A DNA stretch of 64,000 nt from Oscarella lobularis (lineage: Eukaryota; Porifera; Homoscleromorpha; Homosclerophorida; Oscarellidae). The notes under the pieces were generated by a model. It saw only the letters and a program-made list of their open reading frames with translations. It was not told the origin of the DNA and did no database searches. Below are positions 1 through 15,692 of this stretch, in pieces. Numbering within the stretch: position 1 is the first letter of the stretch; every line of letters begins with the position of its first letter. The position numbers were made by a program, and so were the translations under genes. The stretch covers positions 62,001 to 126,000 of the forward strand of contig NC_089184.1 in assembly GCF_947507565.1 (NCBI RefSeq). The letters are read 5' to 3'.

Positions 1-49
1 TTTCAATCTTAGAACGACTCTCTGGGGAAAGGGTACGGGGTGGGGTCCC

Positions 50-97
50 TTTCTTCCTTTCTTTCTTCCTTTCCTTTCTTTCTTTCTTTCTTTCTTC
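50..97. repeat. Pyrimidine microsatellite (TTTC)n
   Basis: Imperfect CTTT/CTTC tandem array. It lies in the polypyrimidine tract directly before the 3' splice site at 119 of the ARRDC gene, so length change could affect splicing. Confidence 0.85.
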
Positions 98-119
98 ATT
101 GTTTTTCTTGTTCTGGCAG

Positions 120-1285
120 GCGAAAAGGATCGTAAAGGAGACAATCCCGTTCTTCCTGCCGGAGAACACATCATGCCATTTGCCTTTCAACTTCCTTCAT
201 CTGGATTACCCTCTTCATTTGAAGGAGAACACGGTCACATTCGCTATTGGCTTGAAGCGACAGTCGATCGACCGTGGACAAACGATTACAAGACGAAACG
301 CGCCTTTACCGTTCATGACGTCATTGACGTGAATCTGGATCAAATGGTCGTTCCCATTGAAGCAAATGACGAGAGAACTCTGTGTTGTTTCTGCTGCAAA
401 TCGGGACCTCTTTACGTTGAAGCGAGACTCGATCGATGTGGGTACTGTCCAGGAGAAGCAATTGCAATTTCAACGTGCGTTCGCAATTTCACCAATCGAG
501 AAATGAGAGGAACTCGCGCAAGAATTGTGCAAACTGCCGAATATTTTGCTCAGGGTTCACGTCATAAGTCAATGCGAGAAGTGGCTCTCACACAGGGCGT
601 ACCCATTCAATCAGGTCTAACAGATGAATGGCATAATCGACTTATGACTGTCCCCGCAATACCGCCGACAACGCTACAATGTCGAATTATTAGAATTACC
701 TATATTGTTGAGGTACAGCACTAGTAGAGTAGACATGTGTGTATGTAGGTCATCTCCTCTGTTTGGGGGGGTTAGATTTCTGTTGTTGTCCCAAATGGAG
801 TGGACGTCACTCTTGAACTGCCTATTACCATTGGCACTGTGCCATTTCGTCGCTCTCACCCGCCGCGCACTCGCGGCGGCGGCGGCGGCGGTCACCACCA
901 CAACCACCACCACCAGCAGCGTCGTCATGGCGGCGGCGGCGGCGGCGATTCCCAGCCACCGACATATGCTGAAGCAATGGGCAACACTGTGACAATTGGA
1001 GAGCCCAATGAACGCTATGTAATTGGAGATCTTCGATACACGCCTCTCTATGCCTACGTTCACGATTATCACTTTCATCCGTCGCCGCCCTCAGCGTCAT
1101 CGTCGTCATCAACGTCGTCATCAGCACAGGTGAGAAAGACAATGAGAGTCTCAGCAAGCGAGCGGGATTTTGACATTTAGGCGGGAGGAGGAGGAAGCTA
1201 TCAGCAGGCAAGAGCGCCAAATGAGCGTACGCGCTTGATTCAAGATGCTAGCGGCGGCGGCAGCGGCGGCGGTCACACTTCTTAG
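120..1285 (+). CDS. Arrestin domain-containing protein (ARRDC), 3' part
   Basis: Alpha-arrestin adaptor, the class that recruits NEDD4-family ubiquitin ligases to membrane receptors. The window opens inside an intron. Three coding exons are seen: 120-712, 776-1129 and 1181-1285 (stop TAG). The first begins with LPAGEH.MPFAFQLP and continues with LPSSFEGEHGHIRYW, the hallmark of the arrestin N-domain end, followed by a complete arrestin C-domain (ITYIVE joins ISVVVPNGVDVTLELPITIG across the 63-nt intron). The tail has a Gly/His-rich tract and a PPTY motif (about base 955), the PPxY signature that binds WW domains of NEDD4 ligases; YTPLY nearby is a degenerate second site. Closest in wording to vertebrate ARRDC2/3/4, but the paralogue cannot be fixed because the N-terminus lies outside the window. 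Confidence 0.9.
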
Positions 1286-1518
1286 ACAGAAGCCCTCCCC
1301 CCTCCCCCATTGATAAGACCCACACACTCTCTCTCTCTCTCTATCAAAATCAAATTCTTTTGGTTATTTTGTTGTTAATAGATATATAGATATACACAAG
1401 CTTAGCTTAGCCATGAGAGACAGAGAAAATCTTCTTCGGGTAAGAAACAAGTCAACCCTTTACTAATTACTGATTTATACGAACACATACACAATCGTCC
1501 TGTGTCTTTATACATACA

Positions 1519-4500
1519 TTAAGAAGAAATTGAAAGAGCTTCTTCATCGTCGTCGTCTGCATCAACTTCCTTGAGCGGAGAAGAAGAAGAAGAAGAAGAA
1601 TTCTTCGCGTCAGCTACAAAGAAACGATATGACACATGATCATCAAATCAATTAATTAATCAATTTACCCAATACGAAGCTTTCATCAAAGGCTCCCTCA
1701 TTTAGCCAAGTTCCTAAAGAGGCGTGCGTATCTTTAATTAAGGTAAACCATAAGAACAGTTCCCCTTTTCTAACCGGCACTAGTTTCCTTTTCCAAAAAG
1801 GAAACTTCATCTCCGTTAAGAATGGGACTATGAAGAGATTCAGACAGATCGTGAGGAGCAAGCACGCTACTAGACATCATGGATTGAGGTGAGGGTGGAG
1901 TGAGAGGACGGTGCTCTTGCTCTTGCTCTTGCTGTTTCAATGTAGCCTCCACCGCTGCTGCTGATCCATAAGAAATGAAGGAAGTATCATCATCATCATC
2001 ATCATCATTATTCACGAGTTGTCGTAGAGATGAGGGCGGACTCGACGCTTGAAAGGCGCTAGGAGGAAGCAAAACTGCCGTCTCCTCCCCATCGTCCACT
2101 TTTCCTGCTTTCGACGTCGTTGGAACAAGGTATGATGATTCCAGCGTTGTTTGTGCGCTGGCCGAGGAGGAGCCTTCTTCTTTCACCATCATTGGTGTTC
2201 TCATGAGCTCCTTCTTTGATTGAAAAGCCTCTTGGCCTAAGTGAGAAAAGAACCATTTGCTTCTCTCATTGGAGGAAGTAGAGAAAACACAATTACTCAA
2301 AGCGGCTATTGGACTCATAAGAGCATGACTCAACGGCTGCTAAAAAGAAAACATTTCACCCCTAAATTAGAATAGAGTGAGAGAGAACATGTACCTGCTG
2401 GAGAACGTTCAACGAATCATCGTCATCATCATCATCATCATCATTCCCGGAAGCTAACACCACGTGTTTAGCAATCTATGAAAATTCATACATAGACATC
2501 TTTCTTAGGGATTTAGGGGGTTAGAATCACTTGGTCAACGAGATGAAAATAACCGCCCTCGCCATCGTCGTTGCCATCAGCTGATATTGAAGCCACGTGG
2601 TCACCTCTTCTTCCTCCTCCTCGAGCCGTCTTCCGTTTCATCGTCTTCACTGGCGGCGGCGCGGTGGCGGCGGCGGCGGCGAAAGATGATGCTTTTTCAT
2701 CATTTAAAGACGACGACTTCTTTGTTTTCTTTGGTGCCGCCGGTGCCGCCGGTGCCGCCGGTGCCGCGGCCGCTGCGAGGCGCTGTCGAGGTTTGGGAAT
2801 ATTGGACGGTTGCTGTCGACGACGAGTGGAATGTTTCTGCTGCCGTTGTCTTTGAGCTTGAACAACGGAATGCGTAAGTTGTTCCACAGCCAAAGGAGTA
2901 GATACTAATCATACTGTATTAGTAGATATAATCATAGTGATTGTACACTAACCGCTTTCAAGCGTCTTCTTCAAAGGTCTTTTATGTGATAGAGCCGCTT
3001 CTGAGGAGACAACGTCAAATCGAGGCGGAGGCGGAACACCAGGCGTCCCGGATAGCAAACCAAGACTCTATATAGAAGAATAGCCCCAGACAAAAAGCAA
3101 ACCCTCCTCTACGAGTCAAACTTTGAAAGGAGGAGAAGATGCCCATGATGATGATGGGGAGGTTAGGGGTGATTGTGCCACGTGACAACGACGACACGAT
3201 TCCTTTAGTTGGATAATCGTCTTGGCAAGAGCAGCACTAAAAAAATAGATTAAAAGACAAAGGAATTTGAGATTAGGGATTCAATGACTTGATTGTTTGA
3301 ACGCTTGTCACGTGACCGTGATGAGCATGTACGTGTTCAGCAAATGTCTCTTGACATCTTCCAAAATCAGGCAAAGGATCTATCTCAAAAAAAGAAAAGT
3401 TATCACAATGAATGACGCAAATTTAGAGAGAGAGAGAATTTCCCGACCGGTTTTCAACTTGACAATCAATTTCTTCAATCCCACATTAAAAATCTTGACA
3501 AGGCTAACCACCAAACCCCCCAAATAATAGAATCTAAAAATGTCTGCATAGAATATGACGTCATCACCTGACTACATCCAGTTTCCCGCCTCTGTACGGA
3601 TTATCAAGTCTTCCCTAATGAAAAAAAAACAAAAACTGAACAACAGTAGATTGCTTTCTTAATCCTTCTAACTTGCTGTAGCTCTTCTTGGCAAGCGGGA
3701 AGCAATAGGTCAGGTATCTACACCATCAAAATTAAGAGAAGTATAATTCTCTCTAATAAATAAACAAACCTGAAGAGAAATATTCTTTCCTTTCAAACAA
3801 TGTCGATTTGCCTCTCCATTCAATATAGATTGAATCACGTCTCGCTAAGAAAGAAGATAGAATAAAGAGAAGAGAAACAAACATCTCACCTCCTGTTTTG
3901 AATTTGAATAGAACGCCTCCAATTCTTTCCAATCACGTCTCAACTAAAATTCAATATAGAAAGCAAGCAAGAAAAGGGAAAAGGGGGTTAGGGTGGTTTA
4001 CCTTGGCTAACTTTACTTTTCGTGTCTTGCTTAGCGTTTCATCAATCTGAAAATCAATTGAATGACGAGGAAGAAAAGAGCTGAGCAAGGAAAAAGAAAT
4101 TAAAGAATTGAGTTGTCTGTCTATCAGTATGGATCTTTTACTAACCTTTCTCCTCCTCCTCCTTTGATTGCTCTTTCTTCTCTCACTGATCTTAGCTTGC
4201 CAAGTCGTTGCTCAAGAATCTGGCGTTGCTTAGTCAGTTTGCGAAAATCCGTTGTCAGCTGACTATTTGATTTCCATCTATTAATTAATCAATCAATCCT
4301 ATTTAGGGTTAATGATACCTAGCAAAAGCCATCCACTTGTGTTGAGAAGCAGTGTGAGAGTGAAGCGTCTCCAAAAACCTTTATAAAGCAAAAGATAGAC
4401 TAAGTATTGATTTCTATAGATATATAATGATATTACTCTTTCTTGCTCTTTGCCACGTGACATCCCATTGCTTTCTCCATTTGATAAGTCAAATGAGAAT

Positions 4501-5170
4501 TATCCCCAGAAAGACGAGGAAAGCGAGGCGGCATCATTTGGAGTCGACTCCCAACACACAATTTTGACGTCACGTGGTTGACAACGTAGTTTGAAAAATA
4601 AGCGAGAAACGTATAGAAACGATTTCCACCAGGAGTCATGAGAAGTGAGGGAACAATGCGAGGAAGAGAAACTTCGTTTTCTCTCTACGTGTAACAAAAA
4701 GAAAAAAACTTACAGTAGAAGAAACCCAATTTTTTCTCTCCTTTTCACCGTTTTATCGAGAGAATTGAACCAATCGGTTGCTTTCTTGCGAAAAGTCTGC
4801 TCTCGTTTTTTATCAAAGGGAGGCCAGCAGTCTCTGTTTCATGAAGAAAAAACAATAGTTTAGGTGGTCATTGTGCGACGATTTCGTCTACAGTACCGGA
4901 AGATTTCTTTCGTCAATTGGGGGTCGAGAAAGTGAAAGAGCGCATGAACAATCGCTTCCATGCCTTTTTTATTAGGAAGAGCAAACATATCCCTAAAGAC
5001 GATCGAGAAATCGTGCAAACAAAACAGAGACTGAGTCACTTGTCGAACGGAATGCTCCATTTCTTCGTCATTTCTTCAGGGTTGAAGCCGAGAAGAAAGA
5101 GATTCGTGTAGAAAATGTCTCTCGAATCGAGAAGATGGCTCGAATCGGTGCCGAAACGAATCGAATCCAT
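1519..5170 (-). CDS. HAUS6: HAUS augmin-like complex subunit 6
   Basis: Subunit of augmin, which recruits gamma-tubulin to spindle microtubules for branching nucleation. The N-terminus reads [13 protein letters not shown] then [34 protein letters not shown] and [19 protein letters not shown], closely following the conserved HAUS6 head. Roughly 15-17 small exons run down the minus strand; the middle is coiled coil and the 3' exons encode an acidic, Ser-rich tail. The last joins are clear: [31 protein letters not shown], ending ALSISS and TAA at 1519-1521. Start chosen at the ATG at 5170 ([15 protein letters not shown]); an in-frame ATG lies upstream at 5263 but would overlap SDHAF4. A 9-bp tandem repeat (GGTGCCGCC, about 2732-2765) encodes an Ala-Pro tract. 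Middle exon borders were not all resolved. Confidence 0.88.
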
Positions 5171-5217
5171 GGATTTCGAGTTGGCGCTTTTGCGCATGCG
5201 CAAGACAAAGTGCGTGC
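5171..5217. promoter_or_regulatory. Bidirectional promoter space HAUS6/SDHAF4
   Basis: Only 47 bp separate the divergent start codons of HAUS6 (-) and SDHAF4 (+), so core promoter and 5' leaders must be shared or overlap coding sequence. No TATA box is seen. Confidence 0.6.
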
Positions 5218-5490
5218 GTGATGAGCAGCTTGATTCGACGAATTTTCGCCCTTCGATTGGCAAGAAACCAATTTAGAAGCAAGCTTTTGCAGACGTCGGC
5301 CAAGGACAACGAGCCAGCGAAGCGTGTAGGTGAAAGTACAAGTGGTGGAGGCGAGAAGAGCGACGAGCAAAGCGCTCTCGAAGAAAACGTCTACGTCAAT
5401 CCTATTACTGGCGAAAGAGGTGGCCCACGAGGCCCTGAACCGACTCGCTACGGTGATTGGGAAAGAAAAGGACGAGTTTCAGACTTCTAG
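5218..5490 (+). CDS. SDHAF4: Succinate dehydrogenase assembly factor 4
   Basis: Mitochondrial chaperone of the flavinylated SDHA subunit of complex II. Single-exon gene of 90 codons. The N-terminal third ([19 protein letters not shown]) is Arg-rich and amphipathic, as expected for a matrix targeting peptide. The C-terminal half carries the family signature [21 protein letters not shown] followed by ERKGR.SDF, which is nearly invariant across eukaryotes. Length matches the family (about 100 residues). A second ATG directly follows the first. The 3' side opens onto the Groucho/TLE upstream region. Confidence 0.95.
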   Translation: MMSSLIRRIFALRLARNQFRSKLLQTSAKDNEPAKRVGESTSGGGEKSDEQSALEENVYVNPITGERGGPRGPEPTRYGDWERKGRVSDF

Positions 5491-6004
5491 CAACAAGTAT
5501 TTATCCCATTGATTCCCGCGAAGACTGCGATTGGTCGTCGAAAGGTCACCTGGTATCAGGTGGCCTTAGAGTGGGCGGGACGTTCGTTAGAGTCACCTGG
5601 TCCTAATCGCCTCTTTAGAATCCAATAAGAGCCGTAATTGACGGCTAAGATAATCGTCGTCCCTAAAAAGAGCACACGCCTTCTAAAAACTCATTCGCGC
5701 GACCACTTGGCACTGTACGGTGCCGTAGAGTGTCTTCGTTGTTCGCGTCTATCACCGGTACTGTACGATCGTCGCGCGATCGAGCTCGTTTTCAATTGAA
5801 CGGATCGAACGAGCGCGTTCGTTGGCGGAGTTTTAGAAGAACGAGGCGTCGGCCGCCAATTCCCAAATTGGGTTGCACCTCGGTCGCTTCCTGTGGGTGT
5901 CGAATAGCCCGAACGGCGTCGGCGGCGCGTACGCGGCTAGAGCACCACTTTGCACTCGTCTCTTGCACAGCACTTGACATCGTCCGAGTCTTCATCTCTT
6001 CTCC
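5491..6004. other. Intergenic stretch upstream of Groucho/TLE
   Basis: About 510 bases without a credible coding exon. It holds an imperfect inverted repeat around CACCTG/CAGGTG (about 5546-5568), a second CACCTGG at about 5593, and CpG-rich sequence towards 6004. Presumed promoter and 5' UTR of the TLE gene. Confidence 0.5.
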
Positions 6005-10607
<4,603 letters not shown>

Positions 10608-10895
10608 GGGGCTGTACTCTTTTTATTCTGATTATACGTTAGTGTTGTTGTTCTGCTGCTGGCTAGTTCAACAGGAAAGCAGTGTAAAATAAACGCGTAT
10701 TGCAGTCAATTCGTCTAGGCAAAAGAAAAGAGAAAAGAGGTACATCTATAAATTTCGTTCAAATTATAAACAAATAAATGCATTAATTAACTAATTAATT
10801 AATAATTAAATAGCGTTCATGTTGATATAAAATTAATTTTGTTGTCATCTGTTTGAGAGAACACAACTGAAGTAGAGAAGGTTGTCTACTCTACT

Positions 10896-11588
10896 TCACT
10901 TGGTAGTGAGTGCAAAAGTGACAATTGTTATTCCAACTGCAGCTAATCCCAACAGTCCCCAAGACGACGCTCCTTTGTCGACGTCATCGTCAAGATCCCG
11001 AAAATGACGATCACAGCCTTCCCATCCCGATTTACTAACGATCCACTCTGCGAGATTTCTTTCGACGTAACGAACGATCCAACGTTTGATAAGCGGAACG
11101 AAATCGTACAAGTGCAAAGCGACGCACTGTCTCGCCAGGGCGCCGCCAAATGCGTAGAGAGCGACGATTCGACCCCAATTGATTCCCGTTTCAAACAATT
11201 GTTTGACCACTCTGTCAAAAACGTGCACAACATTTCTGTTTCGGATTGGCGTGCGTCGAAACATGTCTCTGTCTGCAGAATCGTAACGTCGTTCGACTTC
11301 GTGCGCATAGAAGACAAATTTTCGAGCAAATCGACGACTAGCTGTCTGTCGTTTCCACGCTGACGCCGACGGCTCGACGGCAATTGCGTCACGATCGTCG
11401 TCATTCAGGCAATCGTCGATATAAATGTCCGCCAAATAGGCTGCAGTTGCAACAACATCCGACTTCAAAACATCCTTTTCACTTCTTCGTTCCGTCGTCG
11501 TCGTCATCTTTTTTCTCTGCGTGCTGCTCGCAAAGGGGCGGAAATGCACCGACAGCGCGATTGCATCACGAATTGCCCGGCAGTTCAT
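10896..11588 (-). CDS. Bcl-2 family protein, intronless
   Basis: Multidomain Bcl-2 homologue of 230 codons that should act at the outer mitochondrial or ER membrane in apoptosis control. BH1 is seen as LFETGINWGRIVALYAFGGA (about residues 132-151), BH2 as WIVSKSGWEGC, and the C-terminus is a single hydrophobic tail-anchor (WGLLGLAAVGITIVTFAL) ending TTK. A helix around FYAHEVERR could hold BH3/BH4-like sequence but is not a clean match. BH1-BH2 sequence does not by itself decide pro- or anti-apoptotic. Start is at 11588; a second in-frame ATG lies at 11507. There is no intron, although many animal Bcl-2 genes are interrupted in BH2. It is head-to-head with FKBP8. Confidence 0.87.
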   Translation of the reverse strand: MNCRAIRDAIALSVHFRPFASSTQRKKMTTTTERRSEKDVLKSDVVATAAYLADIYIDDCLNDDDRDAIAVEPSASAWKRQTASRRFARKFVFYAHEVERRYDSADRDMFRRTPIRNRNVVHVFDRVVKQLFETGINWGRIVALYAFGGALARQCVALHLYDFVPLIKRWIVRYVERNLAEWIVSKSGWEGCDRHFRDLDDDVDKGASSWGLLGLAAVGITIVTFALTTK

Positions 11589-11645
11589 GACCTCAGCCTA
11601 CGTACATCTTACGTTCACCCGTAAGGCCAGCTCTCGCGAAAAAAA
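11589..11645. promoter_or_regulatory. Bidirectional promoter space Bcl-2-like/FKBP8
   Basis: 57 bp between divergent start codons. The two products are known partners in vertebrates, so co-expression from this region is plausible. Confidence 0.6.
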
Positions 11646-13311
11646 ATGGCAGACGATAAGACGACTGCAGCTTCGGTTATAGAAGAGGCAATATGCGAGC
11701 TCGTGTTGCTCTACCCGAACAGTAGACAAGCGTTTTTCGTTAGAATGACGCGACAGCGTCAAGCAACACAGAAGAAACTGAGGAAAAGACACCAAAAGAA
11801 GGCAGCGATTGGTTGGATATACTAGGAACGGGAGCTCTTCGAAAAAAAGTTGGTGCAAAACCTAATTTGTATTAGGTGAATATTTTCTGTTTTAGATTTT
11901 GAGATCGGGTAAAGGAGGAGAAGAGAGTCGACCTAAGCCATCTCAAAGAGCGACAATTCGACTCGAAGAACGACTTGAAGACGGAACAATTGTCGAAGAA
12001 AAACGTGACGTTCAATTTTATGTAAACGAAATGGAAGTTTTGGCAGGTCTGCAAATATGACGTCATCGTCATTCAAATATTGATGTATTTTTCTGTAGCT
12101 ATTGATATGGTTGTCTGTCTTATGGAAGTCGAGGAAATTGCTCTGGTTGAGAGTGAATCACGATTTGCCTATGGAACGTTTGGATTGTAAGTACTGTAAT
12201 TTCATTCTATGAATTTTCTAATATTTTTTCGAAGACCACCCAAAGTGGCTCCCAATTCTAAAATGATTTTTGAAATTGAGTTGGTGAAAGTGGAGCCATC
12301 TCCACCTGCTTTTGATCAGACTTTGGAAGAATTTCTAAAAGATGTGTATGCAAATAATTAATGACGTCATCGCCGCGACTATACAGTATATGATTGCAGA
12401 GAACGAAAGCGTTTGATTGGAAACAAGTATTACAAGAGAGAAGAATACAATCAAGCTGTCAGCATATACAAAAAGTAGGAAAATTGAATTCCATTTACTA
12501 CTACTACATGTGTGCACGTGTTAGGGCTATTGATCGTCTTGATTCGGCCGCTTCCCTTGTAACAACAGCAGATAGTCATAATATTTTCTATTTTATTTTT
12601 TAAATAGACTAAAGACCATTCTGTGGAGGGTGATGAAACACTTGTTCGACCTCTTCAAATTGCCTTTCTAAATAATTGTGCAGCTGCTTATTTGCAGGTT
12701 GCCTCATTGACGTCATAAATAGCCAATTCATAATTTATTCTTTCTAAGTACAGCTTGACATGCATAAAGAAACGATTGAATTATGTGACAGAGTATTGAA
12801 ATTAGATTCTCAAAATACAAAAGCTCATTTTAGGAAAGGAAAGGTGTGGGAAATTACAAGATAATTAATAAATAAAGACGTCATGTATATTATTTATAGG
12901 CATTTGCTTCTATGGGCGATTTCAAACAAGCCCTCAAATCGTTTCAGGAAGCTCAAAAATTGGACCCAAATGATACAGTAAGATAGGCTTTTTATTTCAA
13001 AATGTTTTCAAAAAACAACCTTCTTTTAGCTTATACTAAAAAATTTGAGATCAGCAAGAAAGGATTCAGCTCAGCAGACTCAGAAAGAAAAGAATATGTA
13101 TGCAAAAATGATGAAAGGTTTAGAAAAAAACGAAAGCAAAAAAGAAGACGTGGTCAAAGCAAATGGAACATGGGTAAGTATAGATTATCAATTAATTGAT
13201 TGATTGATTAATTATGATGATTATTTAATTAAGCTGAAATGGGGAACTCTATTGTTTGCTGTCGGTGCAGTGGGAGCGCTAATTAGCATGTGGTGGGTAA
13301 AATCAAATTGA
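11646..13311 (+). CDS. FKBP8: FKBP8/FKBP38-like membrane immunophilin
   Basis: Tail-anchored co-chaperone of the outer mitochondrial membrane; the vertebrate protein binds Bcl-2 and Hsp90. Exon 1 is 30 nt (MADDKTTAAS). Next come WLDILGTGALRKK, ILRSGKGG and an FKBP-fold domain (RFAYGTFGLPPKVAPNSKM), then TPR repeats (ERKRLIGNKYYKREEYNQAV, NNCAAAYLQLDMHKETIELC, AHFRKGKAFASMGDFKQAL). The C-terminus is a basic linker and a membrane anchor (LKWGTLLFAVGAVGALISMWW) ending VKSN. This order matches FKBP8 and no other FKBP. About 11 exons with introns of 45-75 nt; splice joins were checked through the whole reading frame. The polyproline-rich vertebrate N-terminus is short here. Confidence 0.94.
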
Positions 13312-13425
13312 TAGAGTAAATAAAAATTATCCGGGAATCGAAGACACGCGGAGCGACGCTCGCGCGCCCCGTATTCTTTGTGGCTACTTTTCGCGAGAGG
13401 AGAACGTCATCTTACGCGTCTGACG

Positions 13426-15169
13426 ATGGGGTAAGCCTTTTCTCTATTGTTGTTCAACGCGGGGCTTTGACGATTTTCTATTCAGAGAAAAACCCGTATT
13501 CTCGAGTCGAGCCGTCGTTTTTCAAATCGATCCCGAAACGAAGAAATCGTGGCTTCCGTGTTCACAGGCGCCCGTTCCAGTCGCCTTCTATCACGATCCA
13601 TCGCGCAAAACCTATCGAATCATATCGGTCGATTCGGGAAAGGTAAGAAAAGGCGACACGCGAACAAATCCGAAAACGTTTTCGAACTCACTCGCGAGCG
13701 AAAACGATCGAAAACGATCGAAACGGCGACGGCGGTTCGATCGTTTTGAGACTTCCTCTCGGGGGGGCGTGGTCCGCTATAATTCGCTACAAGTCATCCC
13801 TTACTGTTACTTACACACTAAAAGTATCTAATGAATAGCGACAAGGGGCATGCGTTGCTAGGCACTCATCAATAGCACTATATTACCTTCAATGAATTTC
13901 ACGAAAACGGGCGCGAAATTTGGCCAATGGCGCGACGCGGCGACAAATACAATATACGGGCTCGGATTTACGAACGAAGGCGATTTAGATAAGGTTGTGA
14001 CAAAAGAAAAAATGATTATCTTCGTATATACAGTACGTGATTTCATCTTAGTTCTCGAATCAATTCAGTGAGGCAAAGGGAAACGTAAAGACTTTGGCCC
14101 CTAAGCCAAAAACAGCAAGTGAAGGAAGTGAAGCAGCTGAAGTTGAAGCTACCACGCCCACCGTTGCTAATGGCTCAAATGACATTAGGAAAAGTGTGGG
14201 TGAGAAGCAAGGAAAGGTGGGCGGACGTTACGCGTAGTCGTACAGTAGTCTTTTGTTCTATGGACTCTATTAGGAAGGTTCATTGACTCCACAGCGTAAG
14301 CTATCAATTTCGGAGCCTTCTGGTTCTTTGGAGGCTCAACTACAGGAGATGAGACATGAGAATGATAGGTTGAAGCATGCCTTGGCTGCTAGGTAGACAA
14401 TCTTATCTTCGATAGAAAAGTCAATGACTTTTCTTGTTTTCTTTTAGTTCTTGTCATCGGGATAAGTGGGAGACGGAGAGGCAGAAATTGATGAATAATA
14501 ATACATTGTTGCGAACGGGGCTGCAGGAGAGTAAAATGAATGTCGAAGAGTGGAAGTCAAAGATGAAGCAGCAGCAGGAAGAGAATCAGAAATTGAAACA
14601 AAAGGTTCGTGACATCCCACGACATTTTTAATTAATTAATTCATTAATTAATCTAGGTGCAAGAATTGGAGGCGGGTGAAGCAGGCGTTGAAACAAAGAT
14701 AATGGAATCAGTAGGAAATTTGAAACAGGAAAATGAAGCACTGGAGAAACGAGTGAAGGAATTGGAAGCAGCTTTACAAGAAAAGGAGAAGGTCTCCGTT
14801 TCTTCTAGAGAGTACTAAGTAAAAAAATCGATTTTTATTTACATGTTTCTAGGAGTTGAGTACAGTGGAATCGCAGGCGTCAGAGATGGTCTCATTGAAA
14901 GCAAAGCACAGTGAAGTTTGCAGTCAAATTGAAGTAAGAATGAATGGGGGAAAATGATTGCAAAATTACTCCCTCTTCTGTTGTAGCAATTAGAAGCGGA
15001 AAATGCCGACTTGTGTGAAAAAGTGGGCAGTGCAACAGATAAGCTCAAAGAGGAGCAAACAGCCTCGAGTGTCAGAAATCAACGCATTGCCGAAAAGAAT
15101 GATGCAATTGGTGCAAAATTAGAAGAATTGCTACAATTGCAGAAGGAAGTTGAATCACAACTCAAATAG
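13426..15169 (+). CDS. HOMER: HOMER scaffold protein
   Basis: EVH1-domain scaffold that links PPxxF proteins such as IP3 and ryanodine receptors, Shank and mGluRs, and has an actin or signalling role outside synapses. Exon 1 is only five coding bases (ATG GG), joining to give MGEKPVFSSRAVVFQIDPET. The EVH1 domain continues through YRIISVDSGK, ALINSTILPSMNFTKTGAKF and FGQWRDAATNTIYGLGF. A Ser/Thr linker follows, then a long C-terminal coiled coil (LEAQLQEMRHENDRLKHAL to LEELLQLQKEVESQLK) for tetramerisation. Eight or nine exons; TAG at 15167-15169. The gene begins 114 bp after the FKBP8 stop on the same strand. Confidence 0.95.
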
Positions 15170-15692
15170 AGAGAGAGAGAGAGGAGTGAGTTAAAATAAT
15201 GATCATCATCATCATTTTATCATTTGTTGCGTGGGTGGGGCCGAAATGATTTTTTGTAGTGGGCATAATAATGAGTGCAAGCAGGCTTTTTACTACTTCT
15301 ACACAGCAAAAGTGCGGGTTTTCTATTAGTACGAATAAAAATTGTATCCGTTTTTATGTTTGTTTGAGATTCAGGTCTGCTTGAATCCTTTCGTCCCTCC
15401 AAAACTCGGTGGCGGCTCGGGTTTTTCTGAAGTCGTGAAGACCTTGTAGAGCCAAAATATCTGAGGGAAAACGCTAAGAAAAATGCTTATTCTTGTACGT
15501 AGACGAACGAGGAGGAATTGAAGAGGATACAAAGACCATTACGTGCACAAAAACAAGACCGACGGCTACTACGGCTACGTTTTCGTGCGTAAACCACTCT
15601 GCTTCTTCTCCTGCCATATGTGCGAGCAACGTGCGTTAGGCCCTGAGCTGGAGTCGCGTCCACGTGAGCAGTGCGCGTGGAAAGAAAAGGCC
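15170..15692. other. Intergenic HOMER-USP3
   Basis: About 520 bases with a GA-rich run just after the HOMER stop. On the minus strand a possible two-exon small protein can be drawn (ATG near 15540; acceptor near 15460, then IFWLYKVFTTSEKPEPPP ending near 15380). I do not recognise it and cannot support it as a gene. Confidence 0.3.

Noticed and set aside
15220-15540. Possible two-exon small gene on the minus strand between HOMER and USP3
   Set aside because: Splice sites can be drawn, but no recognisable protein and two competing frames.
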